Source: an uncultured Synechococcales cyanobacterium | Lineage (GTDB): Bacteria > Cyanobacteriota > Cyanobacteriia > CAIUCS01 | Assembly: GCA_903897715.1 (NCBI GenBank) | Contig: CAIUCS010000056.1 | Location: 1-64,000, forward strand | Length of the DNA stretch: 64,000 bases | Reading direction: 5' to 3' | Shown: positions 1 to 9,319 of the stretch, piece by piece | How positions within the stretch are numbered: the stretch's first letter is position 1 | Layout of the letters: every line of letters starts with the position of its first letter | Notes under the pieces: model-generated | The model's input: the letters and a program-made list of their open reading frames with translations, nothing else | Told to the model about the DNA's origin: nothing | Databases searched by the model: none | Position numbers and translations under genes: made by a program

Positions 1-966
1 GGAGCAAGTGGGTGTATTGGTCACTATATTGTGGATCAATTAATTCATGAAACAAATCACGAATTATTTTTATTAGTACGCAATCCTGATAAGTTCCGGT
101 TAGATGTGAGCCACCTCCCCCGAATCCATTTAATCCAAGGGGATTTGAAGCAAATTCAAGACCATCAAAATCTTCTATTCACCATGGAGATGGTCATTTT
201 AACTGCGGCAGCTTGGGGGGGAGAAGCGGAAACCTACGAGATTAATGTCACTAAAACTCAAACCCTAATTGACAGTCTCAATCCAGCAATTTGTCAACAG
301 ATTATTTACTTTTCAACCGAAAGCATTTTAGGACGAACCAACCAACTTCTCCCCCAAGCTGCCGAGATTGGCACGGATTATGTGCGTACTAAAAGTCTTT
401 GCTTGCAAAACTTAAGCCAGCACCCCCTACAAGACCGCATTACTGCCCTATTCCCCACGTTAGTTTTTGGTGGTGATGGTCAGAAACCCTATTCACACAT
501 TTCTAAGCATCTACCTGATGAAATCCGATGGATTAATTTAGCGAAATGGTTTCGGATTGATAGCAGTTTCCATTTAGTTCATGCCCAAGACATTGCCACT
601 GTGGTTGGTTATTTCATCAATCATCCGCCCCAAGCCCCCGGGTTGCGTAAATTTGTGCTGGGTAATCCTCCTCAGACCGCTGACCAGTTGATTGAAGAAG
701 TCTGTACTTACTTCAACAAAACAATCTGGTTTCGCCTCCCCCTCACAGCGGGGTTTGCTAATTTTTTAATTAAACTATTACGGTTAGAAATGGCTCCGTG
801 GGACCGGTTCTGTATGAACCACCGACATTTCATTCATGACGAGGCGGTTAATCCGGCTACCTTTAACTTACCAGTGTATTGTGCTACCGTTGCTGATATC
901 TTAAGGTCACGGGGTATCCCCCGTAGATCCTCCCCTAAGCCAGACGCGCCAAAACCTGTTGGCTAA
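1..966 (+). CDS. NAD-dependent epimerase/dehydratase (extended SDR), 5' end outside window
   Basis: The reading frame is open from base 1 and starts inside the Rossmann fold: the first codons read GASGCIGHYI, the Gly-rich NAD(P)-binding loop, so only a few N-terminal residues are missing. An ESILG segment and a YVRTK stretch correspond to the catalytic Ser/Thr strand and the Tyr-x3-Lys pair of extended short-chain dehydrogenases. Later parts (HLVHAQDIATVV; FVLGNP) match the substrate domain of nucleotide-sugar epimerases and related dehydratases. The substrate cannot be told. A GTG at base 31 also opens the frame but would cut the cofactor loop. The 3' end overlaps the convergent gene on the other strand by 32 bases. 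Confidence 0.8.
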   Translation, partial: GASGCIGHYIVDQLIHETNHELFLLVRNPDKFRLDVSHLPRIHLIQGDLKQIQDHQNLLFTMEMVILTAAAWGGEAETYEINVTKTQTLIDSLNPAICQQIIYFSTESILGRTNQLLPQAAEIGTDYVRTKSLCLQNLSQHPLQDRITALFPTLVFGGDGQKPYSHISKHLPDEIRWINLAKWFRIDSSFHLVHAQDIATVVGYFINHPPQAPGLRKFVLGNPPQTADQLIEEVCTYFNKTIWFRLPLTAGFANFLIKLLRLEMAPWDRFCMNHRHFIHDEAVNPATFNLPVYCATVADILRSRGIPRRSSPKPDAPKPVG

Positions 967-1612
967 GCCACTGGATGATGGGATTGGGAGATAGAACATG
1001 ACTAAATCCAAACCGAAGCAGGATTGGCAGCGATCGCCTTAGGGATTGACGGCTTAAATGTCGTATTAGTATTCCTAGGAGCATGGTTACCCCCAATACA
1101 TACCATGACTTAATAAAATAATTAAATGCCAACACTGAGGAGAGACAGCACACAAGGAAGGCAAGCCAATCCGTAAATTTATTGATAAAACGACGGAAAT
1201 CCCCACATAACTTGTCAGTCAACTGGGTCAATAGCCAGTGATGGACTTGATTTAATTTTAGGCAGTCATCGGAGGTATGCAATAATTGGCGATCGATTTG
1301 ATGGAGTACATCTCCATCCATGGACACCACAGTACGCAATACCAATCGGTCTTCAAAATGGGTACAAAAGGTTAAACCAGACTGGACATTAAAACTTGAA
1401 TCGGGTTCAGATAAACCACCAGTATCCCAAACAACTGCTTGACGAAGTTGAGTGAGTATTGAATCTGAAAAGAAAATTGTTTGGTTTTGTTGACAACACT
1501 TTAAACCCACTTCCACTAATTCTCGATCCAGATAAAACCAAAATTGCCCATCTTTTGAAACCACACAGTTAGCCAGAAGTTGAACATTAAGGGTGGACTG
1601 TGTTCTAGTCAT
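935..1612 (-). CDS. Unnamed membrane-anchored protein with DGDV motif
   Basis: 225 residues, not recognised. The N-terminal ~145 residues are soluble-looking and include RTVVSMDGDVLHQI (DGD at residues 99-101). A hydrophobic stretch follows (about 148-185, WLAFLVCCLSSVLAFNYF and VLGVTMLLGILI), giving two membrane segments, and the tail is basic. ATG start lies 2 bases after the stop of the upstream gene (1615-2298), so the two are probably translated together. The DGD[VI] segment resembles one in that neighbour and in the proteins at 10506-11561 and 11788-12225. Function unknown; membrane location is inferred from hydrophobicity only. Confidence 0.7.
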   Translation of the reverse strand: MTRTQSTLNVQLLANCVVSKDGQFWFYLDRELVEVGLKCCQQNQTIFFSDSILTQLRQAVVWDTGGLSEPDSSFNVQSGLTFCTHFEDRLVLRTVVSMDGDVLHQIDRQLLHTSDDCLKLNQVHHWLLTQLTDKLCGDFRRFINKFTDWLAFLVCCLSSVLAFNYFIKSWYVLGVTMLLGILIRHLSRQSLRRSLPILLRFGFSHVLSPNPIIQWLSQQVLARLA

Positions 1613-1614
1613 CT

Positions 1615-2298
1615 CTAGAAAAGGTTAAAACGAAATTTTTTTAATAAGTCCACTACAAAATTTAGCAGTCCACGCCACTGAGCCTCCCCGGTCGCTACTC
1701 CTTGACTATGAATGGTTAATATTAATTCTCGTTTGTCTGAAGAAGCGTCAAATAATTTCTCATGGAAACGATTGACTACATCCCCATCCAATTGAATGAC
1801 TGTTTGAGCATAGATTAAATCAATATCGGCTGATTTGGGGTCGTCACTATCGTATGCACTTTTTTGTTCTCGGATTTTACGAAGAGCCCTTAAAAACTCA
1901 GGATTCTCAAATACTACGTCGAGTTTATCCATAGTATTCGGTTCTGGCAGGGTAGCAGTAGGGTCATGAATCACCGCTTTATAATGCCGTTCTAAATTTT
2001 GTCTTAGTTTTAAGTAATTTTCACGACACTTACTCCGCACCTCACCAGTACAATCTTCAGCGATATGGTTTTTTTCAAACCATTCTTCTGTGATGGCATA
2101 AATATCTTCGTAGGCTGCCAACGGGTTGAACTTAGAACCACTGATACGGGCAACAATCATCGTGTTGACCTCCAACGCGGTGATGTCATTTAGAACATCC
2201 CCCAAGGAATTTAAAAAACCATCCACCTTTTCATTTAAGGTTTTTGGTTTCTTCTGGGAGAAAACCAAGTCATCCTGGGTATGGGAATCATGGGTCAT
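1615..2298 (-). CDS. Unnamed protein of a DGD[VI]-motif family
   Basis: 227 residues from the ATG at 2298; a TTG 21 bases upstream is possible. Not recognised. An N-terminal helix (LGDVLNDITALEVNTMIVARIS) lines up with the start of the protein at 11788-12225 (IGDALKIALSEAIELKITTW). The C-terminal part has AQTVIQLDGDVVNRFHEKLF (DGD near residues 171-173) followed by a hydrophobic, basic end (LLNFVVDLLKKFRFNLF) that could sit on a membrane. The middle is charged and rich in helix-forming residues. It is the second gene of a probable three-gene operon read 4240 to 935. Function unknown. Confidence 0.7.
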   Translation of the reverse strand: MTHDSHTQDDLVFSQKKPKTLNEKVDGFLNSLGDVLNDITALEVNTMIVARISGSKFNPLAAYEDIYAITEEWFEKNHIAEDCTGEVRSKCRENYLKLRQNLERHYKAVIHDPTATLPEPNTMDKLDVVFENPEFLRALRKIREQKSAYDSDDPKSADIDLIYAQTVIQLDGDVVNRFHEKLFDASSDKRELILTIHSQGVATGEAQWRGLLNFVVDLLKKFRFNLF

Positions 2299-2371
2299 AT
2301 TAGGGAATTTTGTTGCCAACTAGAGTTTGAACACCAAGGAGTGAATGAATGGGGAACTTAACGATTTCCAT

Positions 2372-4240
2372 TTAAGGTGAAGGTGAAACAGGTTGGGGAA
2401 TATGATTGCCAATTAAAGAATTATCCGCATTAAACACAGAGATGGGAATTTTAACAGTGTTACTGATGGATTCCAATTTAGATTGCAACCCTTCCAGTTG
2501 TTGTTTGACTTGATTCTGACGGGTGGAGTCATTTCGACTCGCTGTAATCAAACCACTAAACTCAGACGTTAATTTTACGTTAATTAAGTCGGTGGTTGCA
2601 GTAAACGTACACATTCGGGGAGTTGCAGCACAGGCATCATTTAATTGATTTTGAACTTGACCAATTGAATAATTAACCCCTTGAAGAGTTGCCCCATCTT
2701 GGGTGGCATTGGGTTCCGATGGTTCACCATTTATTTTTTGTCGATAGGTCTTTAGAAGTTGTTGTGCTTCGCCATGGACTGCCGTGCGGGAAGGAATTTG
2801 AGACAAAATCGCAATGGCTGCTTGCCAATTCTGACGGGCTAATTGTAGACTGTCTTCAGATTTAGAAGTCTGGGATTGGATATCAGCCTCCTGCCCTGTC
2901 TTTTTACCTTGCTCAAGTCGCTGTTGAGAGAGTAATTCCAATGCTACCCGTTGTTCAATCATGGATTGGTTGACTTGATAGTCTTTTAATTTAGATTGGG
3001 CATACTGATAAACTGGACTGTCGGTGGGGATATTTTTTAATGTGGCGATCGCTCCCTTCCAGATTTGACTCAGGGTACGCCAGTGTTCAATGGGATGGGG
3101 TGCATTTTGGCTTTTGTTCGCCGCATCGCCAGCTTGACTTAATGCTTGTACAACCAGTTCAATATCCGACAATTGTTGTCGATACTTTTCTAAAATGGGA
3201 CTGGCTGGGTTGTGGGCATTAGACCAGAAGGGAATCTCCTGCAATTTGCTAATGGCTTGTTCCAAGTTGGTTTTTGCCTGAATAATATCTCGGGGTGATT
3301 TAACAGATTTAAGTTTCTCAATGACTCTCCCTTGGATTTTCTGAGCATCAGGGATGATGGAGCAGTCACCAAAACTACAGGGTCGAGTTGCAACGTAGGT
3401 GGCTGCCACTGAAGCGATGGCTACCCCAACTCCAACTGGAATCCAAGGAAATGATCTGCGCCGGGATGGGGACCTTGGGGGGGCGGAGGGCACCGCATCC
3501 CTCTTGGGCGGTTCAATTACCTGACTAGTCGGTTCAGGTTGTTTCACCGATTTGGGTAAACTTTTGGCGTTGGAGTCTATGGAAAAAAACTGAGAAATCT
3601 CTGTATCATTTTCAGGTTCTAGATTTGGACTATCTATATTCAAGAACGATTCATCCAAAAACATCTGGTCTTCAGAATGATGGCTTGGCTGATAGGGTAG
3701 ATTAGGGTCGTAGGGTTGTTGATTAGAACTAGGAATGATACCATCATCTATTTCCGCCATGAATGCATCTAACATTTCCAGCCCACTGGGAGAATTGGTG
3801 GGGATAGGACGGGATTCATCATCCAGTCTAGGCGGTGATTGAAATGGGCTAGAGGGTGGTTCAGACTCTAACCCATGGGTTGAACCCACATCAACCGTGA
3901 AGGTTTGCACCTGGTAGGGCTGTCGTTCACCTGCCACCCGTAAATACATTCGTACTGTTAGATCGGTTGCTCCCGTATCGGGAATGATAGTGGACATTGC
4001 CTCGATTACATTGGCAATGGGGGGCAAGGTGCGGATGGTTTGCTCAATTACGTTAAAAACTGTTTGTGAGTCTGGAATTTCTTCTTTTTTGTGTTCAGCT
4101 AAAATCAATAATTCTGAACGATGGAAATTAGCTTGGATTTTTAAGGGAATTTGACTTAACAGTGTCCATTGTTGTTCAAGCCACCAGGCTAGCCTAAATA
4201 GTTCTTTGTTTAACTCTAACTGATGCGCTGCTATGGTCAT
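2372..4240 (-). CDS. Unnamed single-pass membrane protein with helical repeats
   Basis: 622 residues from the ATG at 4240; a TTG 33 bases upstream is an alternative. Not recognised. The first ~120 residues form a compact domain. Residues ~125-260 are Pro/Ser/Asp-rich linker. Next comes a basic cluster (SRRRSF) and one transmembrane helix (WIPVGVGVAIASVAATYVAT, about 275-295), which by the positive-inside rule leaves the N-terminus in the cytoplasm. The C-terminal half holds three related helical units with the pattern A-x3-L-x2-IP-x(8-14)-A-x3-L-x2-Y, for example AIATLKNIPTDSPVYQYAQ. It leads the probable operon with the two following genes; the gap to the next start is about 70 bases. No enzymatic motif seen. 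Confidence 0.7.
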   Translation of the reverse strand: MTIAAHQLELNKELFRLAWWLEQQWTLLSQIPLKIQANFHRSELLILAEHKKEEIPDSQTVFNVIEQTIRTLPPIANVIEAMSTIIPDTGATDLTVRMYLRVAGERQPYQVQTFTVDVGSTHGLESEPPSSPFQSPPRLDDESRPIPTNSPSGLEMLDAFMAEIDDGIIPSSNQQPYDPNLPYQPSHHSEDQMFLDESFLNIDSPNLEPENDTEISQFFSIDSNAKSLPKSVKQPEPTSQVIEPPKRDAVPSAPPRSPSRRRSFPWIPVGVGVAIASVAATYVATRPCSFGDCSIIPDAQKIQGRVIEKLKSVKSPRDIIQAKTNLEQAISKLQEIPFWSNAHNPASPILEKYRQQLSDIELVVQALSQAGDAANKSQNAPHPIEHWRTLSQIWKGAIATLKNIPTDSPVYQYAQSKLKDYQVNQSMIEQRVALELLSQQRLEQGKKTGQEADIQSQTSKSEDSLQLARQNWQAAIAILSQIPSRTAVHGEAQQLLKTYRQKINGEPSEPNATQDGATLQGVNYSIGQVQNQLNDACAATPRMCTFTATTDLINVKLTSEFSGLITASRNDSTRQNQVKQQLEGLQSKLESISNTVKIPISVFNADNSLIGNHIPQPVSPSP

Positions 4241-4333
4241 GCCCCTGTCCCTGCCCTCTTTAGACGATGACAATAAGTATTTTGAAAATATTGATTGTTA
4301 TTATACTATTGATTGTCATTTCATACATCGGGT

Positions 4334-6049
4334 TCAACGGTGCCAGGTGTAAATTCGTTGGGGTTTTAAGTGTTGCAAGGTTTGGTCTAATTCAGGAGAG
4401 GGGATGGGATAGCGTTCAATTTCACCTTGTAAAGTATTGAATGGATCGGTACCACTGGAAATTAGAAATTCTAAGCTCTGTATTTGGCTCCATTGCATCA
4501 ATTGAATCAATAAATCCTGAATCCCAATTCCGTAGGGGTGATGGGGTTGTTGGTACCAATAAATGGGTTGGGAATGGATTTGATCTAACCCAATTTGAAC
4601 ACTGAGGGCGGGTGTATTAAAAAGGGCGATCGCCACCGGACGAACCTCTTCCTGTAAGAATAAATCTTGGGCTTTCACTAACTGTCGTAATTTCTGTAGC
4701 CGTTCATACCGTTGACTAACAGAAAGATTAACCTCTTGCCAATGGATTCCAAGGGAGAGAAAATGGGTTTGCAGCCTTAACAGATGTCCTAATTTTTCAA
4801 CTTTTGTAGATAAATAACCAGAATTAAATGAAGTTGCCTCCGTTAATAAGGGAACCCGTTCCACCACCTCCAGCCCATAACCCCTCAAACCAGCAATTTT
4901 ACGGGGATTATTAGTAATCAAACAAATTTTTTGTACCCCCAAGTCATTCAAAATTTGTGCTCCTACCCCATAGTTGCGTAAGTCAGCCGGGAAACCTAAT
5001 CGTTCATTTGCCTCTACCGTATCCAACCCCATATCTTGTAGGGAGTATGCCTTTAATTTATTCAATAACCCAATTCCCCGACCCTCTTGACGAAGATAGA
5101 CAATGACCCCCTGTCCGGCATGTTCAATCATTTTCATCGCTGCTTGTAGTTGCAATCGACAATCACACCGCAATGAACCTAATGCATCCCCTGTTAAGCA
5201 TTCAGAATGAACCCGCACCATAATTGTTTGTTGATGGAAATCAACGGGTTCCCCTTTCACGATAGCCAGATGTTCAGAATTGTCTAACCCATTGCGGTAA
5301 CCATAAAGCTGAAAGTTGCCAAACTGACTGGGTAGTTTAGCGATGGCTTCTCGGTAGACAAACCGTTCATGGCTGAGGCGATATTGGATTAAATCAGCAA
5401 TACTAATGAGCTTTAATCCATGATGATGGGCATACTCAATTAATTCTGGAAGTCGAGCCATAGAGCCATCAGGATTCTGAATTTCACAAATTACCCCGGC
5501 TGGATATAAACCAGCCAGTTGGGCTAAGTCAACCGCCGCCTCCGTATGACCGGCTCGTTTTAATACACCCCCTTCCCGTGCCCGAATGGGAAAAATATGA
5601 CCAGGACGCCGTAAATCAGTTGCTGTAGTAGATGGATTCAGACTAACCTGAATGGTACGGGCACGGTCTTCGGCAGAAATGCCAGTGGATACCCCCAAAT
5701 GGGTTCCGGCATCAATACTGACTGTAAATGCAGTTTGATTACTATCAGTGTTGTTAGTAACCATTAAGGGTAAGTCCAACTGATCAAGGCGATCGCCAGT
5801 CATTGCCAAACAAATTAAGCCCCGAGCCTCCACTGCCATAAAATTAATCATGTCTGGGGTGGCAAATTGAGCGGCACCAACCAAGTCTCCCTCGTTTTCC
5901 CGATTTTCATCATCCACAACCACAATACACCGTCCAGCTTTCAAGTCGGCTAGGGCAGTATCGATGGAGTCAAACGTAAAGGCTGTGCTCGGAAGCGTTA
6001 ATTCGGTATTTGGCAGAGAAGGTTTGAAGGGGGAATTGGACAGTTTCAC
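4334..6049 (-). CDS. ribBA: Bifunctional riboflavin enzyme: DHBP synthase / GTP cyclohydrolase II
   Basis: Makes both precursors of riboflavin: 3,4-dihydroxy-2-butanone 4-phosphate from ribulose 5-phosphate, and a diaminopyrimidine from GTP. The RibB domain (about 25-225) has [10 protein letters not shown] at 46-55 and TGISAEDRA at 122-130. The RibA domain (about 230-425) has the zinc cysteines C284, C295 and C297 in [17 protein letters not shown] and the RQEGRGIGL loop at 320-328. Another ~145 residues follow RibA, longer than ordinary RibBA, with no motif I know. Start is GTG at 6049. I found no FMN riboswitch fold upstream. Confidence 0.96.
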   Translation of the reverse strand: MKLSNSPFKPSLPNTELTLPSTAFTFDSIDTALADLKAGRCIVVVDDENRENEGDLVGAAQFATPDMINFMAVEARGLICLAMTGDRLDQLDLPLMVTNNTDSNQTAFTVSIDAGTHLGVSTGISAEDRARTIQVSLNPSTTATDLRRPGHIFPIRAREGGVLKRAGHTEAAVDLAQLAGLYPAGVICEIQNPDGSMARLPELIEYAHHHGLKLISIADLIQYRLSHERFVYREAIAKLPSQFGNFQLYGYRNGLDNSEHLAIVKGEPVDFHQQTIMVRVHSECLTGDALGSLRCDCRLQLQAAMKMIEHAGQGVIVYLRQEGRGIGLLNKLKAYSLQDMGLDTVEANERLGFPADLRNYGVGAQILNDLGVQKICLITNNPRKIAGLRGYGLEVVERVPLLTEATSFNSGYLSTKVEKLGHLLRLQTHFLSLGIHWQEVNLSVSQRYERLQKLRQLVKAQDLFLQEEVRPVAIALFNTPALSVQIGLDQIHSQPIYWYQQPHHPYGIGIQDLLIQLMQWSQIQSLEFLISSGTDPFNTLQGEIERYPIPSPELDQTLQHLKPQRIYTWHR

Positions 6050-6210
6050 AGTTGAGCATCAAACGTAATTAGAGTTACTAATATTGTTACATAGCCCCAA
6101 GGTGAAATACCGACACGGAAGACCAGTTTATGATTCCCTGATCCAAAAAAATGCTGTCCCCATCCCTTGCACTAGTAATTATGGTAAAATTAGGAAAATT
6201 TATTAGTTTA

Positions 6211-6300
6211 GTGATGGTAAAAAGGTAAGGATTTAAGAAGGGTTCTAAGGGCGTTGCCCCCAAATCCTCCAACCAGTTTTTATCCTTCCTTATTTAGGTC
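6211..6300 (-). repeat. Family B palindromic repeat, copy 1
   Basis: Reads GATGGTAAAAAGGTAAGG at one end, GGGCGTTGCCCCC in the centre and TCCTTCCTTATTTAGG at the other end. This is the reverse complement of the copy at 44183-44278 with scattered changes. It sits in the 528-bp divergent region between ribBA and infC. Confidence 0.8.
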
Positions 6301-6577
6301 TCTACTGTCTTTATCTACCAAGATCATGGCAGTGGTTCACCATAACTCTTGCGGTTCGGTAATAGTGGAGCGATGTTCCACCAGTGGAAGCAATATGTTA
6401 AAATTCTAAAGCATCTGCTCATTCAGTCTTCCATAGTTTTTACCCTTGAGCAAAACCGTGGGTGATATGAACCGTTTCCATGGTTTCTCCCTAGGGGAAA
6501 ATAGTGGGAATAGACATTCAACTGTAGGACTTAAATTCATTTAATTTATTCGAATTCTGGCGTTAACTTCGTAACCT
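6301..6577 (+). other. Leader region upstream of infC
   Basis: 277 bases between repeat copy 1 and the infC start. No open frame of note. It contains CATGGCAGTGGTTCACCAT (around 6326), a short sequence seen again in altered form near 12291. AT-rich stretches near 6530-6560 could hold the infC promoter, but no clear -35/-10 pair can be asserted. Confidence 0.4.
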
Positions 6578-7105
6578 GTGATAGAGAAAAAACCCAATCG
6601 CGACCTGCCCCAAATCAACGAACGCATCCGGTTCCCTAAAATCCGGGTAATTGATATAGATGGCTCCCAACTTGGCATCCTTTCCCCCCGCGAAGCCGTA
6701 CAATTGGCTGAACAAAAGGACTTAGATTTAGTATTAGTCAGTGATAAAGCCGATCCTCCAGTTTGCCGGATTATGGATTATGGCAAATTTAAGTTTGAAC
6801 AAGAGAAAAAGGCTCGGGAGGCAAAGAAGAAGCAGCATGCTGCTGATGTAAAAGAAGTAAAGATGCGCTATACCATTGAGGATCATGATTACCATGTACG
6901 GGTCAATCAAGCAGAACGATTTCTCAAGTCTGGAGATAAGGTTAAGGCGACAATTATGTTTCGCGGGCGAGAAATTCAACATAGTGATTTGGCTGAAGAG
7001 TTGTTGAATCGCATGGCAGCTGACCTCCAGGAGTTTGGTGAAGTACAACAAGCCCCTAAAAAAGAAGGGAGGAATATGATGATGTTAATTGCTCCCAAGA
7101 AATAA
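6578..7105 (+). CDS. infC: Translation initiation factor IF-3
   Basis: Binds the 30S subunit, checks the initiator codon-anticodon pair and keeps subunits apart. 175 residues, the normal bacterial length. The N-terminal domain is typical ([20 protein letters not shown], then [21 protein letters not shown]), followed by a Lys-rich linker ([10 protein letters not shown]) and the C-terminal domain ([32 protein letters not shown]). The start is GTG: a TAA stop lies two codons upstream in frame, so no earlier start exists. A strong hairpin follows the stop. Confidence 0.97.
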   Translation: MIEKKPNRDLPQINERIRFPKIRVIDIDGSQLGILSPREAVQLAEQKDLDLVLVSDKADPPVCRIMDYGKFKFEQEKKAREAKKKQHAADVKEVKMRYTIEDHDYHVRVNQAERFLKSGDKVKATIMFRGREIQHSDLAEELLNRMAADLQEFGEVQQAPKKEGRNMMMLIAPKK

Positions 7106-7114
7106 TTTTCATTG

Positions 7115-7154
7115 AAATAAGGATGGGGGGCACTAGCGCCCCCCATCCTTATTT
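7115..7154 (+). terminator. Intrinsic terminator of infC
   Basis: Perfect 17-bp inverted repeat: AAATAAGGATGGGGGGC at 7115-7131 pairs with 7138-7154 around a 6-base loop. It lies 9 bases after the infC stop. The A-rich left and T-rich right ends let it work for either strand. Confidence 0.85.
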
Positions 7155-7163
7155 AATACTCAA

Positions 7164-7273
7164 TCCTTGGGGGCATCTCATCTTCCCTGCCCTCACCCTA
7201 AATCCCAATCCCTTGCCCATTTTGGGAGAGGGGGTTGGGGAGTGAAGGCATATTTCAAAACTAGGATGCACTC
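7164..7273 (+). repeat. Family C inverted-repeat element, copy 1 (degenerate)
   Basis: The interior reads CCCTCACCCTAAATCCCAAT, then TTTTGGGAGAGGGGGTTGGG, a G/C-rich imperfect palindrome. The right end CAAAACTAGGATGCACTC resembles the right end of the better copy at 31219-31350. It lies between the convergent 3' ends of infC and psbQ. A 70-codon open frame across it is repeat-derived. Confidence 0.65.
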
Positions 7274-7334
7274 AATACTTTTTTGGCATTGCCAACATAT
7301 CTACTTCCCGCACAATAAACGGCTAAACTGGTTT

Positions 7335-7787
7335 TTAAGACTTAGGCAACAGGCTAAAAAAATTATCGTAAAGCTTTAGAAAAGCAGCATAATTGGCATC
7401 AGCAGCTTGAACATTATTGTCTTGGGCAGCACGATCCAAAGACTCTAAGGCTTCCGCTGCTTTTTTAGCAATTTGCCGTGCTTGCTCCTGATCCTTCACC
7501 AACAAATTACGAGTTACCCGACTTAACCGTGCCCGTAACTCGCCAAAAGGACCCCGGATAAAATTAGAAACATGGATCCAATCTTCTGCTTCCACCAAGG
7601 CTCCTAGTTCAGGGAGGCGATCGCCCAATGCTTGTACATTGGCAGCATATTTTTGCAGCGTATCTAGTTGATCAGATGTATAAACTGCAGGGGACTGACG
7701 GGCAGCATGGGCAGGAGTCCCCAAACCAATTACAACGGTAATTACCAATGCGAGAAGAATAACAATAAAAGAATGAAAGCGTTTCAT
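7335..7787 (-). CDS. psbQ: PsbQ-like photosystem II lumenal protein (CyanoQ)
   Basis: 150 residues with the PsbQ four-helix pattern (YAANVQALGDRLPELGALVEAEDW; FIRGPFGELRARLSRVTRNLL; a final helix ending FFSLLPKS). Family members sit on the lumenal face of photosystem II and stabilise the oxygen-evolving complex. The N-terminus is a signal peptide: MKRFHS, a hydrophobic core, then TPAHAARQ. Many cyanobacterial PsbQ proteins are lipoproteins with a Cys at the cleavage site. Here there is no Cys, and AHA-AR reads as a signal peptidase I site, so the mature protein is probably not lipidated. Confidence 0.9.
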   Translation of the reverse strand: MKRFHSFIVILLALVITVVIGLGTPAHAARQSPAVYTSDQLDTLQKYAANVQALGDRLPELGALVEAEDWIHVSNFIRGPFGELRARLSRVTRNLLVKDQEQARQIAKKAAEALESLDRAAQDNNVQAADANYAAFLKLYDNFFSLLPKS

Positions 7788-7826
7788 AACCTTAAATGAC
7801 CAAAACTATCTAAATCCAATGCACTA

Positions 7827-9155
7827 TCATTGTAAACATGCTTGGATTAACATTGGAATACCATCCACAATTTGAATTGGTTTGTTGACTTGAGACTGCA
7901 CCTCCGACAAGGTCATGTCATCCAAAAAACGATCCTCGCCATGTTTTAACATGACTGACGGCAGTAGGATTTTATCTCCCAATTCCCTTCCGTGCAACCC
8001 GTGAATCAGGTCATATCCAGTTAATAAACCAGTGACAGTCAAGGATTGCCCCCAATACTCACTTTGAAGGGGAGCTAGTTGTAGGGATAATCCTTGTACT
8101 TGATTGAGTCGATGTACAATTGGCTGAAACGCCTTTTCTACTGCATTACCCACCACCCAAGTTACACTACGGGGTTGAGCAGTTTGACGGGGTAATTGAC
8201 GAGCAGCTGATTGGAACTGTTTCAGAAATAAGCGAATTGATCCAACCCCATTTCCAATCTGGGGATAATCTTCATAGTGGCTTGCGGCAGGTAGTTCCTG
8301 TTGAGCAATTAAAAACCATTCGTCAGCTAACCATACTAAAGTAGTCCCCAATTGTTGACGAAATTGTTCCTGTAAAGATTGAACTTGTTGAATGACAATC
8401 ATTGCTTGTTCAGGGGTAACAGGACATAACTCATCTTCAGCAGGACGAAATTGGGTCAGCCCAACTGGAACCACTGCAATTGAAGCAACGGTTGGGTTTT
8501 CTAGATTATAGAATTGGGATAAATCCAGTAAAGTACGCTCCAAATGGATCCCATCATTAATCCCTGGACATAGAACCACTTGTCCATGGATTTGTAGTTG
8601 TCGTGCTTGAAACCACTTTAATTGATCCATGAGAACCCCGGCTCTGGGATTTTTTAACAGACGGACACGAATTTCAGGGTTTGTGGCATGAACTGAGACA
8701 TAAAGGGGAGATAATCTCATGTGTTCAATTCGTAACCACTCCCGTTCAGTTAGATTTGTTAGGGTAAGATAACTGCCATACAAAAAACTGAGTCGATAGT
8801 CATCATCTTTTAAGTAGAGGGTTCCCCGTTTACCCGGCGGTTGTTGGTCAATAAAACAAAAGGGACAGCCATTATTACACTGAATCAACCCATCAAATAA
8901 AGCCGTTTCAAACTCTAATCCCAGATCATTATCGTAGTCTTTTTCAATTTCAACCTCATGGGTTTGCCCTGCCTTATCCACAACAACAATGGTGAGTTCT
9001 TCCTCAGCACATAAGTATTGATAGTCAATTAAATCCCTTGGTCGCTGACCATTGATTGAAAAAATAGCATCCCCCTCCTCTAGCCCCAAATCTGCTGCAA
9101 TGGAATGGGGGATGACCCTAGTGATACGGGCAGGCTGAATGGCGGATATACCCAT
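7827..9155 (-). CDS. DUF512-family PDZ / radical-SAM-like Fe-S protein
   Basis: 442 residues. Residues 1-60 form a PDZ-like domain (ITRVIPHSIAADLGLEEGDAIFSING). The core then carries C93-x3-C97-x2-C100 in CNNGCPFCFIDQ, the radical-SAM type of 4Fe-4S ligand set. The segment LYLKDDDYRLSFLYGSYLTLTNL and the C-terminal domain match the DUF512 family, which is universal in cyanobacteria. The reaction is not established. Single gene, with flanking genes on other strands or unrelated. Confidence 0.88.
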   Translation of the reverse strand: MGISAIQPARITRVIPHSIAADLGLEEGDAIFSINGQRPRDLIDYQYLCAEEELTIVVVDKAGQTHEVEIEKDYDNDLGLEFETALFDGLIQCNNGCPFCFIDQQPPGKRGTLYLKDDDYRLSFLYGSYLTLTNLTEREWLRIEHMRLSPLYVSVHATNPEIRVRLLKNPRAGVLMDQLKWFQARQLQIHGQVVLCPGINDGIHLERTLLDLSQFYNLENPTVASIAVVPVGLTQFRPAEDELCPVTPEQAMIVIQQVQSLQEQFRQQLGTTLVWLADEWFLIAQQELPAASHYEDYPQIGNGVGSIRLFLKQFQSAARQLPRQTAQPRSVTWVVGNAVEKAFQPIVHRLNQVQGLSLQLAPLQSEYWGQSLTVTGLLTGYDLIHGLHGRELGDKILLPSVMLKHGEDRFLDDMTLSEVQSQVNKPIQIVDGIPMLIQACLQ

Positions 9156-9319
9156 GGGTTTAAGTTTAATAATTTAATTGGTAAATCAAGATAAACACTT
9201 CACAATTAACCAAGCAGTGCACCATCTAAACCACGCAGTTGGGGGAAGTTACTCTAAAATTCAGGAAATTGTTAATCCTAAGAAGAGTATGATAAACCCT
9301 AAGCCAGATTAATCTTAAT

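Noticed and set aside
6050-6577. FMN riboswitch before ribBA
   Set aside because: The conserved FMN aptamer segments were not found on the minus strand of this region; the only structure is the family B repeat.
7167-7379. 70-codon frame after infC
   Set aside because: It covers a family C repeat and the psbQ 3' end; no protein-like pattern.
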